64,000 nt of DNA from Magicicada septendecula. Its lineage: Eukaryota > Arthropoda > Insecta > Hemiptera > Cicadidae. Of this stretch, positions 37,909-49,389 are shown piece after piece (the first letter of the stretch is position 1; each line of letters begins with the position of its first letter). The position numbers and the translations under genes were made by a program. Under the pieces are notes generated by a model, which saw only the letters and a program-made list of their open reading frames with translations, did no database searches and was not told the DNA's origin. Location of the stretch: positions 708,444,885 through 708,508,884 of the forward strand of contig CM068367.1 in assembly GCA_034769895.1 (NCBI GenBank), read 5' to 3'.

Positions 37909-40306
37909 TGACGAGTTTCTGCAGTAAAATAACTTTTTTCTAAAAAAAATTTATTTTTTTAATTAAAATTATGACTTTTTAAACAGCAGTGGGTTTAAGT
38001 ATAAAGTGCACATTATACTTTATTCTATAATTTATTAAATATCAAAGAGAAAAAATTAAACAATCAGTTTGGTCTTAAACAAAGAGCAAAAACTAAGAGA
38101 GAATCAAAATTTTTGTGCTTAAATTCTATTAAACTTAAAATCACTATCAACAGTAGAGCATCAAAAACTACCGTCTATTCATAACTAAAACAAAAAGCAG
38201 AACAATATAGGCCTACTTATTTGTGTGTTCAATCTACTCATCCTCATACACCCTGCCTACGTTACAGTCAGCTTCTGTTGTAGGCCACTGGAGGATGTCG
38301 TTGTAAAAATCTTCATACCCTGTAGTGTACTTAGCCAACTTCTTCAGGTCATTGATTTTCTTGATATTGATGGGAAGCATTCCAGATGGACATGCCAGCA
38401 CTGTAGGGAGCTCCGGAACAGTACTATATTTTTTCAGTGTGAACGTTGAGAAGGTGAAACCGTCGATAAAGTGCTTAACAACCACTTTTCCTTGGTCAGC
38501 TTTGTTGTAATAAAATTCTTTGTATGTGGACATTTTAAAAGAAATCTTGTCTTCCCTTTGAATTCCCCTTCCACAAGTTTCATCTGAGTTTACAATCCTC
38601 TTGTAAAACTGAGGCCACCAAGTATTAAAACTATAGATCATCTCGCTTGTTACTTGGTGAACAGTAAAGCGCCCTGTTTTACTTGATTTAAGAATCATCT
38701 CAGCATACTGATTTGGTGTGTAAACTCTATTTACTCTTCGAACAAGACGTTTAATACACCCAAAATCACGATCACAGGGTAAAAATGAGTGTCCCCTGAC
38801 TTGGAAGTAGTGACGAACAGTCTCGAAAATTCCCCTATCACAAAGATTCATTAGGAATCGCAGAATACAATGATTTTTGTTTTGCCCTGAAGGGCCATCA
38901 CTGAAGAGAACAAGATGCATAGTTCCACTAGGAACTTCAGATTTCAAATAGTGCAATAAAATCGAGCAAACCTCCTCTGGGGATTTATTGGCCTCGCCTT
39001 TGTGATATATATAAATTTTTGCCTTGTTAGTCTTCATGTCATGAATACAAAATACATTAAGCCAAAGCTGGCGCATGTAAAACATCTCCTGTACAGGTAT
39101 GTTTGGAAGTGGTAAATTTTGCATAAAGTCAAAACAAAGCACCATTGTATCTTCATCAGTGTTGTTAATCATCTCCTTTTGTTTTATGTAAAACTTCTTG
39201 GCTCTGCGCTTGTGAACTATTTGTGCAGCTGCAACGCTGCGCTTTACATTGTCGCTTAGACAAGGGTCTCTTAGTTTGGATTTGAAATTCTCACATTGGC
39301 TGCAAACATCAACTTGCGGCCGCCCGAATGATAGATTGAAGTTTTCCTTAAAGTAACTAAAATAAAAGCTATATTTTACTTTATCTCTCAACTCAGGGTG
39401 GTCGGTTTGGAACATTTCATACATTTTTGAGATATTTAGCTGTGCATCCAATTATTGTTTTTTCCTAGAACCATAATGTGTTTCTCTTACCTCAAATTTA
39501 GAAATGTGTTCATGGATAAGGACACATATATTGCCATCAATCGCATTTCCACTACGATATTTGCCTCTCATATCGACAGGTGTTCGTTTCTGCAATAATA
39601 GGATACATAACCTTGCAACTCGATCTCAAGAAACTCTGTGTATTTGTAAAAAGACATTTTTGCAAACTGGAGTAAACTCGCCATTGATTTTAACATTATA
39701 TACAAAAGATTTACTTTTTGTCTGTGGGATTTGAGTTGAAAATGAAGCAGCACTACAATCATCATTATCTGAGTTTTTATTCTTTCTACGCTTAACTTCC
39801 CTAGCTTCTATCAATGTTTGCAAATGTAAATCTTGTTGGTTTTTAGTTTCTAACGAATAGAATTTGTTCCAGATCGCACTTTTCGTTTCGTTATCAATAG
39901 ACAAATTGCATTTTCGAGGGCAGTTGCAAACAAGCTAATCAAGAATAGATTTACCAGAAACAAGGTTACCTTTGTAGTTTGTGTACTCTTCACCTTTCAC
40001 TCTTGCTTTCCTTATGACATTACGTTTATATGTATCTTCATTTACAACACCTTGTTTTCTTTTTTGCTTCAGGTTCATCATCAGAACTTCCACTGTGCAT
40101 TTTTTTAAATGAAATAACCATAACGCACTAAGTGAAACCACTAAATAATAATATTAACCTCAAAAACTGTAGTATTACTCAATCTCTCACAACAACTGTA
40201 TGGTTTGTGGAAAACAAAACATTAAAAACAGGTGATGCAACCGCTAAAACAATAATCAGCAGGGTTGCCACAAGACGAACTTGAAATTTACTGCAGAAAG
40301 CCGCCA
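37909..40306. mobile_element. Transposon-like block, unit 11 (left end mutated)
   Basis: The left end from 37909 reads TGACGAGTTTCTGCAG, with a G-to-A change in the GGG core. The hairpin at 37994-38030 is also degraded in its right arm. Right end 40287-40306 is intact. Confidence 0.45.
38234..40100 (-). pseudogene. Transposase-like pseudogene, unit 11
   Basis: 38234-39451 is open (405 codons). TAA 39452-39454, TGA 39626-39628, TAG 39935-39937 (same site as unit 7). It lacks the Ser-to-TAG change of units 8-10. SILLHYL and GTMHLV are shared with unit 12. Confidence 0.74.
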
Positions 40307-41734
40307 TGTGATTTCGCTTGACGGGTTTCTGCACTAAACAGAAATTTCAAAATAAAATATCACCCATTGGGAGGCTTGACCATTGACGGGTTTCTGCATA
40401 AAACGGTGTGTTTACAGTAGGCCTTTCAGAATCTATTCATATCCCATTTTCGATAAAAATGTCAGTTGACGGGTTTCTGAAATAAACGATTCAATTTTAA
40501 AAGGAAGCGATCTCACCCAACGGTTTTCATACATTTCTCGAGTATCTAATGAAAATCAATTTTTTATTTGCCCCACGTTATTAGCGTCATTTGTAACGTC
40601 TCGCGAGTAATTTGTGATTCACGTCTATTTGATACTCTTCGAAACTCTCGCCTAATTAATAGTTACAAAGTTTTTATCTGTTGGTGTTATATGCCTTCAA
40701 AATCGAGTGTGTGTGATTATGAAAGAATCTTGAATGATTTTCTTAAATTTGTTTGTATTAAATCAATACCGTTGTTTGGAAATAGGTAGGAGAGAGAGTA
40801 AAGAGAGTCAAAGAGAATTACTCACTTTGTATACAATCGAGTATTTTAAATTTTTTCCGCTCGTTGCATCAGCTGTTTTCTCCTTTTACGAACCCACTTG
40901 AGGTTAAATTACTTTTGTAGTACGTAATAATTTCTTGATGACCGGACTGATTCCCTTTCTTCTCGATTTTTCATATTACCTGTAACCAACTACCATCTAC
41001 TAGAAATAATACACATTTTATTATTTAAACGCAAGGCATTCCTTGAATTTATTTAATATTTACGGATCACTATGGTTTCCAAAACATGAATTGACAATCG
41101 ATTACTTCACAAATCACAGCGTTACTTCGATCTTAAGTTTACTAACATATAACACATAACAAATGTTTTTTATTACAGTTTTAATAAAGAAAAAGAAATA
41201 ATTAATTAATTTCCCAGGGTTATTTAAGGTTCTTTGAACTTTGAGGAAGTCAGAAATGCATATGGGTCTGTATCAAACTTTACATTAATTATTTTAAAAT
41301 TTGTACAATCTGTATCATTCAGTTGATTTTTTGAACGCTAGAGCGCAAACTACGTTTCTTCACTGACAAAACGAGCACTAAAATTAATGGCGTCTGTAAT
41401 GTTATTAGCAAAGCAACATTTTTCTGTTTTTTGGTTAATTAAAATAAAGTTTATGTTCACCTTGTTTTCAGATGGATTTAAAGAGATGGTGCTGTTTCTA
41501 GTGTTCTAGATTTATAGTTGAGGTGTAATTGAATCGTTTATTTCAGGAACCCGCCAAGTACACTTTTTCAAACTTTCGGAAAACAAAATAGAAACTTTCT
41601 ACCTTTAATATTACTGTAGATTTTTGCCTAGAAAAAATTTACAGTGTTTCTCAATATCTCCTAAAAACAAATAATGCTTGTATTTAATTTTTGAAATTAT
41701 ACCCTTCATAAAAAATTTATAAAAATTTTGTATT
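40307..41734. other. Spacer, unit 11
   Basis: Motifs start at 40318, 40383, 40466 and 41734. Plus-strand open frame at 40568-40789. Shares ttgaacgct and cccacttgagg with unit 7. Confidence 0.6.
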
Positions 41735-44131
41735 TGACGGGTTTCTGCAATAAAATAACTTTTTTCTAAAAAAAATTTATTTTTTTAGTAAAATTATGAC
41801 TTTTTAGACAGCAGTGGGTTTAAGTATAAAGTGCACATTATACTTTATACTTAAATTTATTAAATATCAAAGAGAAAAAAATTAAACAATCAGTTTGGTC
41901 TTAAACAAAGAGCAAAAACTAAGAGAGAATCAAAATTTTTGTGCTTAAATTCTATTAAACTTAAAATCACTATCAACAGTAGAGCATCAAAAACTACCGT
42001 CTATTCATAACTAAAACAAAAAGCAGAACAATATAGGCCTACTTATTTGTGTGTTCAATCTACTCATCCTCATACACCCTGCCTACGTTACAGTCAGCTT
42101 CTGTTGTAGGCCACTGGAGGATGTCGTTGTAAAAATCTTCATACCCTGTAGTGTACTTAGCCAACTTCTTCAGGTCATTGATTTTCTTGATATTGATGGG
42201 AAGCATTCCAGATGGACATGCCAGCACTGTAGGGAGCTCCGGAACAGTACTATATTTTTTCAGTGTGAACGTTGAGAAGGTGAAACCGTCGATAAAGTGC
42301 TTAACAACCACTTTTCCTTGGTCAGCTTTGTTGTAATAAAATTCTTTGTATGTGGACATTTTAAAAGAAATCTTGTCTTCCCTTTGAATTCCCCTTCCAC
42401 AAGTTTCATCTGAGTTTACAATCCTCTTGTAAAACTGAGGCCACCAAGTATTAAAACTATAGATCATCTCGCTTGTTACTTGGTGAACAGTAAAGCGCCC
42501 TGTTTTACTTGATTTAAGAATCATCTCAGCATACTGATTTGGTGTGTAAACTCTATTTACTCTTCGAACAAGACGTTTAATACACCCAAAATCACGATCA
42601 CAGGGTAAAAATGAGTGTCCCCTGACTTGGAAGTAGTGACGAACAGTCTCGAAAATTCCCCTATCACAAAGATTCATTAGGAATCGCAGAATACAATGAT
42701 TTTTGTTTTGCCCTGAAGGGCCATCACTGAAGAGAACAAGATGCATAGTTCCACTAGGAACTTCAGATTTCAAATAGTGCAATAAAATCGAGCAAACCTC
42801 CTCTGGGGATTTATTGGCCTCGCCTTTGTGATATATATAAATTTTTGCCTTGTTAGTCTTCATGTCATGAATACAAAATACATTAAGCCAAAGCTGGCGC
42901 ATGTAAAACTCCTCCTGTACAGGTATGTTTGGAAGTGGTAAATTTTGCATAAAGTCAAAACAAAGCACCATTGTATCTTCATCAGTGTTGTTAATCATCT
43001 CCTTTTGTTTTATGTAAAACTTCTTGGCTCTGCGCTTGTGAACGATTTGTTCAGCTGCAACGCTGCGCTTTACATTGTCGCTTAGACAAGGGTCTCTTAC
43101 TTTGGATTTGAAATTCTCACATTGGCTGCAAACATCAACTTGCGGCCGCCCGAATGATAGATTGAAGTTTTCCTTAAAGTAACTAAAATAAAAGCTATAT
43201 TTTACTTTATCTCTCAACTCAGGGTGGTCGGTTTGGAACATTTCATACATTTTTGAGATATTTAGCTGTGCATCCAATTATTGTTTTTTCCTAGAACCAT
43301 AATGTGTTTCTCTTACCTCAAATTTAGAAATGTGTTCATGGATAAGGACACATATATTGCCATCAATCGCATTTCCACTACGATTTTTGCCTCTCATATC
43401 GACAGGTGTTCTATTCTGCAATAATAGGATACATAATCTTGCAACTCGATCTCAAGAAACTCTGTGTATTTGTAAAAAGACATTTTTGCAAACTGGAGTA
43501 AACTCGCCATTGATTTTAACATTATATACAAAAGATTTAATTTTTGTCTGTGGGATTTCAGTTGAAAATGAAGCAGCACTACAATCATCATTATCTGAGT
43601 TTTTATTCTTTCTACGCTTAACTTCCCTAGCTTTTATCAATGTTTGCAAATGTAAATCTTGTTGGTTTTTAGTTTCTAACTAATAGAATTTGTTCCAGAT
43701 CGCACTTTTCGTTTCGTTATCAATAGACAAACTGCATTTTGAGGGCAGTTGCAAACAAGCTCATCAGGAATAGATTTACCAGAAACAAGGTTACCTTTGT
43801 AGTTTGTGTACTCTTCACCTTTCACTCTTGCTTTCCTTATGACATTACGTTTATATGTATCTTCATTTACAACACCTTGTTTTCTTTTTTGCTTCAGGTT
43901 CATCATCAGAACTTCCACTGTGCATTTTTTAAAGTGAAATAACCATAACACACTAAGTGAAACCACTAAATAATAATATTAACCTCAAAAACTGTAGTAT
44001 TACTCAATCTCTCACAACAACTGTATGGTTTGTGGAAAACAAAGCATTAAAAACAGGTGATGCAACCGCTAAAACAATAATCAGCAGGGTTGCCACAAGA
44101 CGAACTTGAAATTTACTGCAGAAAGCCGCCA
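41735..44131. mobile_element. Transposon-like block, unit 12
   Basis: Left end from 41735, hairpin 41819-41855 intact, right end 44112-44131 intact. The gene inside is mosaic and has an extra one-base deletion. Confidence 0.48.
42060..43925 (-). pseudogene. Transposase-like pseudogene, unit 12, mosaic
   Basis: 42060-43277 is open (405 codons). TAA 43278-43280, TGA 43452-43454, TAG 43680-43682. A one-base deletion at 43740/43741 shifts the frame through the Cys cluster. Markers are a patchwork: STEI as in unit 9, SILLHYL and GTMHLV as in unit 11, EEFYMRQ as in units 8-10. Confidence 0.74.
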
Positions 44132-45560
44132 TGTGATTTCGCTTGACAGGTTTCTGCACTAAACAGAAATTTCAAAATAAAATATCACCCATTGGGAGGC
44201 TTGACAGTTGACGGGTTTCTGCATAAAACCGTGTGTTTACAGTAGGCCATTCAGAATCTATTCATATCCCATTTTCGATAAAAATGTCTGTTGACGGGTT
44301 TCTGAAATAAACGATTCAATTTTAAAAGGAAGTGATCTCACCCAACGGTTTTCATACATTTCTCGAGTATCTTTGAAAATCTATTTTTTATTTGCCCCAC
44401 GTTATTAGCGTCATTTGTAACGTCTCGCGAGTAATTTGTGATTCACGTCTATTTGATACTCTTCGAAACTCTCGCCTAATTAATAGTTACAAAGTTTTTA
44501 TCTGTTGGTGTTATATGCCTTCAAAATCGAGTGTGTGTGATTATGAAAGAATCTTGAATGATTTTCTTAAATTTGTTTGTATTAAATCAATACCATTGTT
44601 TGGGAATAGGTAGGAGAGAGAGTAAAGAGAGTCAAAGACTCTTTGTTCACTTTGTATACAATCGAGTATTTTAAATTTTTTCCGCTCTTGGCATCAGCTG
44701 TTTTCTCCTTTTACGAACCCATTTGAGGTTAAATTACTTTTGTAGTACGTAATAATTTCTTGATGACCGGACTGATTCCCTTTCTCTTCTCGATTTTTCA
44801 TATTACCTGAAACCAACTACCATCTACTAGAAATAATACACATTTTATTATTTAAACGCAAGGCATTCCTTGAATTTATTTAATATTTACGGATCACTAT
44901 GGTCTCCAAAACATGAATTGACAATCGATTACTTCACAAATCACAGCGTTACTTCGATCTTAAGTTTACTAACATATAGCACATAACAAATGTTTTTTAT
45001 TACATTTTAATAAAGAAAAAGAAATAATTAATTAATTTCCCAGGGTTATTTAAGGTTCTTTGAACTTTGAGGAAATCAGAAATGCATATGGGTCTGTATC
45101 AAACTTTACATTAATTATTTTAAAATTTGTACATTCTGTATCATTCAGTTGATTTTTTGACCGCTAGAGCGCAAACTACGTTTCTTCACTGACAAAACGA
45201 GCGCTAAAATTAATGGCGTCTGTAATGTTATTAGCAAAGCAACATTTTTCTGTTTTTTGGTTAATTAAAATAAAGTTTATGTTCATCTTGTTTTCAGATG
45301 GATTTAAAGAGATGGTGCTGTTTCTAGTGTTCTAGATTTATAGTTGAGGTGTAATTGAATCGTTTATTTCAGGAACCCGCCAAGTACACTTTTTCAAACT
45401 TTCGGAAAACAAAAAAGAAACTTTCTACTTTTAATATTACTGTAGATTTTTGCCTAGAAAAAATTTACAGTGTTTCTCAATATCTCCTAAAAACAAATAA
45501 TGCTTGTATTTAATTTTTGAAATTATACTCTTCATAAAAAATTTATAAAAATTTTGTATT
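44132..45560. other. Spacer, unit 12, with local palindromic rewrite
   Basis: Motifs start at 44143 (altered to GACAGG), 44208, 44291 and 45560. Plus-strand open frame at 44392-44613. At about 44,637-44,648 'caaagactctttgttcac' replaces 'caaagagaattactcac', making a short CAAAG...CTTTG inversion. The poly-pyrimidine acceptor-like tract reads atcttgttttcag. Confidence 0.6.
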
Positions 45561-47958
45561 TGACGGGTTTCTGCAATAAAATAACTTTTTTCTAAAAAAA
45601 ATATATTTTTTTAGTAAAATTATGACTTTTTAAACAGCAGTGGGTTTAAGTATAAAGTGCACATTATACTTTATACTTAAATTTATTTTATTATCAAAGA
45701 GAAAAAATTAAACAATCAGGTTGGTCTTAAACAAAGAGCAAAAACTAAAGAGAGAATCAAAATTTTTGTGCTTAAATTCTATTAAATTTAAAATCACTAT
45801 CAACAGTAGAGCATCAAAAACTACCGTCTATTCATAACTAAAACAAAAAGCAGAACAATATAGGCCTACTTATTTGTGTGTTCAATCTACTCATCCTCAT
45901 ACACCCTGCCTACGTTACAGTCAGCTTCTGTTGTAGGCCACTGGAGGATGTCGTTGTAAAAATCTTCATACCCTGTTGTGTACTTAGCCAACTTCTTCAG
46001 GTCACTGATTTTCTTGATATTGATGGGAAGCTTTCCAGATGGACATGCCAGCACTGTAGGGAGCTCCGGAACAGTACTATATTTTTTCAGTGTGAACGTT
46101 GAGAAGGTGAAACCGTCGATAAAGTGCTTAACAACCACTTTTCCTTGGTCAGCTTTGTTGTAATAAAATTCTTTGCATGTGGACATTTTAAAAGAAATCT
46201 TGTCTTCCCTTTGAATTCCCCTTCCACAAGTTTCATCTGAGTTTACAATCCTCTTGTAAAACTGAGGCCACCAAGTATTAAAACTATAGATCATCTCGCT
46301 TGTTACTTGGTGAACAGTAAAGCGCCCTGTTTTACTTGATTTAAGAATCATCTCAGCATACTGATTTGGTGTGAAAACTCTATTTACTCTTCGAAAAAGA
46401 CGTTTAATACACCCAAAATCACGATCACAGGGTAAAAATGAGTGTCCCCTGACTTGGAAGTAGTGACGAACAGTCTCGAAAATTCCCCTATCACAAAGAT
46501 TCATTAGGAATCGCAGAATACAATGATTTTTGTTTTGCCCTGAAGGGCCATCACTGAAGGGAACAAGATGCTTAGTTCCACTAGGAACTTCAGATTTTAA
46601 ATAGTGCAATAACATCGAGCAAACCTCCTCTGGGGATTTATTGGCCTCGCCTTTGTGATATATATAAATTTTTGCCTTGTTAGTCTTCATGTCATGAATA
46701 CAAAATACATTAAGCCAAAGCTGGCGCATGTAAAACACCTCCTGTACAGGTATGTTTGGAAGTGGTAAATTTTGCATAAAGTCAAAACAAAGCACCACTG
46801 TATCTTCATCAGTGTTGTTAATCATCTCCTTTTGTTTTATGTAAAACTTCTTGGCTCTGCGCTTGTGAACGATTTGTTCAGCTGCAACGCTGCGCTTTAC
46901 ATTGTCGCTTAGACAAGGGTCTCTTAGTTTGGATTTGAAATTCTCACATTGGCTGCAAACATCAACTTGCGGCCGCCCGAATGATAGATTGAAGTTTTCC
47001 TTAATGTAACTAAAATAAAAGCTATATTTTACTATATCTCTCAACTCAGGGTGGTCGGTTTGGAACATTTCATACATTTTTGAGATATTTAGCTGTGCAT
47101 CCAAATATTGTTTTTTCCTAGAACCATACTGTGTTTCTCTTACCTCAAATTTAGAAATGTGTTCAAGGATAAGGACACATATATTGCCATCAATCGCATT
47201 TCCACTACGATTTTTGCCTCTCATATCGACAGGTGTTCTATTCTGCAATAATAGGATACATAACCTTGCAACTCGATCTCAAGAAACTCTGTGTATTTGT
47301 AAAAAGACATTTTTGCAAACTGGAGTAAACTCGCCATTGATTTTAACATTATATACAAAAGATTTACTTTTTGTCTGTGGGATTTGAGTTGAAAATGAAG
47401 CAGCACTACAATCATCATTATCTGAGTTTTTATTCTTTCTACGCTTAACTTCCCTAGCTTCTATCAATGTTTGCAAATGTAAATCTTGTTGGTTTTTAGT
47501 TTCTAACTAATAGAATTTCTTCCAGATCGCACTTTTCGTTTCGTTATCAATAGACAAACTGCATTTTCGAGGGCAGTTGCAAACAAGCTCATCAGGAATA
47601 GATTTACCAGAAACAAGGTTACCTTTGTAGTTTGTGTACTCTTCACCTTTCACTCTTGCTTTCCTTATGACATTACGTTTATATGTATCTTCATTTACAA
47701 CACCTTGTTTTCTTTTTTGCTTCATGTTCATCATCAGAACTTCCACTGTGCATTTTTTAAAATGAAATAATCATAACACACTAAGTGAAACCACTAAATA
47801 ATAATATTAACCTCAAAAACTGTAGTATTACTCAATCTCTCACAACAACTGTATGGTTTGTGGAAAACAAAGCATTAAAACAGGTGATGCAACCGCTAAA
47901 ACAATAATCAGCAGGGTTGCCACAAGACGAACTTGAAATTTACTGCAGAAAGCCGCCA
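45561..47958. mobile_element. Transposon-like block, unit 13 (best-preserved gene)
   Basis: Left end from 45561, hairpin 45645-45681, right end 47939-47958. It holds the only gene copy free of both frameshifts in the main frame and of C-terminal stops. Confidence 0.5.
45887..47753 (-). pseudogene. Transposase-like pseudogene, unit 13 (least damaged)
   Basis: No indels in the main frame from the ATG at 47734 to the stop at 45887 (616 codons). Only two stops interrupt it: TGA 47279-47281 and TAG 47507-47509 (codon 76). 45887-47278 is open. Counting from the Leu at 47248 as residue 1: CxxC at 98-101, Asp156 (CFDFMQN), Asp233 (SDGPSGQNKN), His269 and Asp275/Asp277 (GHSFLPCDRDFG), then a WWPQF segment at 326-330. 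These acidic residues are the best catalytic candidates by pattern only. Ser231-like Leu-to-Pro (HLVPFSDG) is shared with units 14-17. Confidence 0.76.
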
Positions 47959-49389
47959 TGTGATTTCGCTTGACGGGTTTCTGCACTAAACAGAAATTTC
48001 AAAATAAAATATCACCCATTGGGAGGCTTGACAGTTGACGGGTTTCTGCATAAAACCGTGTGTTTACAGTAGGCCATTCAGAATCTATTCATATCCCATT
48101 TTCGATAAAAATGTCAGTTGACGGGTTTCTGAAATAAACGATTCAATTTTAAAAGGAAGTGATCTCACCCAACGGTTTTCATACATTTCTCGAGTATCTA
48201 ATGAAAATCTATTTTTTATTTGCCCCACGTTATTAGCGTCATTTGTAACGTCTCGCGAGTAATTTGTGATTCACGTCTATTTGATACTCTTCGAAACTCA
48301 CGCCTAATTAATAGTTACAAAGTTTTTATCTGTTGGTGTTATATGCCTTCAAAATCGAGTGTGTGTGATTATGAAAGAATCTTGAATGATTTTCTTAAAT
48401 TTGTTTGTATTAAATCAATACCATTGTTTGGGAATAGGTAGGAGAGAGAGTAAAGAGAGTCAAAGAGAATTACTCACTTTGTATACAATCGAGTATTTTA
48501 AATTTTTTCCGCTCGTGGCATCAGCTGTTTTCTCCTTTTACGAACCCATTTGAGGTTAAATTACTTTTGTAGTACGTAATAATTTCTTGATGACCGGACT
48601 GATTCCCTTTCTCTTCTCGATTTTTCATATTACCTGTAACCAACTACCATCTACTAGAAATAATACACATTTTATTATTTAAACGCAAGGCATTCCTTGA
48701 ATTTATTTAATATTTACGGATCACTATGGTTTCCAAAACATGAATTGACAATCGATTACTTCACAAATCACAGCGTTACTTCGATCTTAAGTTTACTAAC
48801 ATATAGCACATAACAAATGTTTTTTATTACAGTTTTAATAAAGGAAAAGAAATAATTAATTAATTTCCCATGGTTATTTAAGGTTCTTTGAACTTTGAGG
48901 AAGTCAGAAATGCATATGGGTCTGTATCAAACTTTACATTAATTATTTTAAAATTTGTACATTCTGTATCATTCAGTTGATTTTTTGACCGCTAGAGCGC
49001 AAACTACGTTTCATCACTGACAAAACGAGCGCTAAAATTAATGGCGTCTGTAATGTTATTAGCAAAGCAACATTTTTCTGTTTTTTTGGTTAATTAAAAT
49101 AAAGTTTATGTTCACCTTGTTTTAAGATGGATTTAAAGAGATGGTGCTGTTTCTAGCGTTCTAGATTGATAGTTGAGGTGTAATTGAATCGTTTATTTCA
49201 GGAACCCGCCAAGAACACTTTTTCAAACTTTCGGAAAACAAAAAAGAAACTTTCTACTTTTAATATTACTGTAGATTTTTGCCTAGAAAAAATTTACAGT
49301 GTTTCTCAATATCTCCTAAAAACAAATAATGCTTGTATTTAATTTTTGAAATTATACTCTTCATAAAAAATGTATAAAAATTTTGTATT
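47959..49389. other. Spacer, unit 13
   Basis: Motifs start at 47970, 48035, 48118 and 49389 (last altered to GGGTGTC). Plus-strand open frame at 48220-48441. The acceptor-like tract is mutated to 'ttgttttaag' near 49,123, as in unit 14. Confidence 0.6.
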
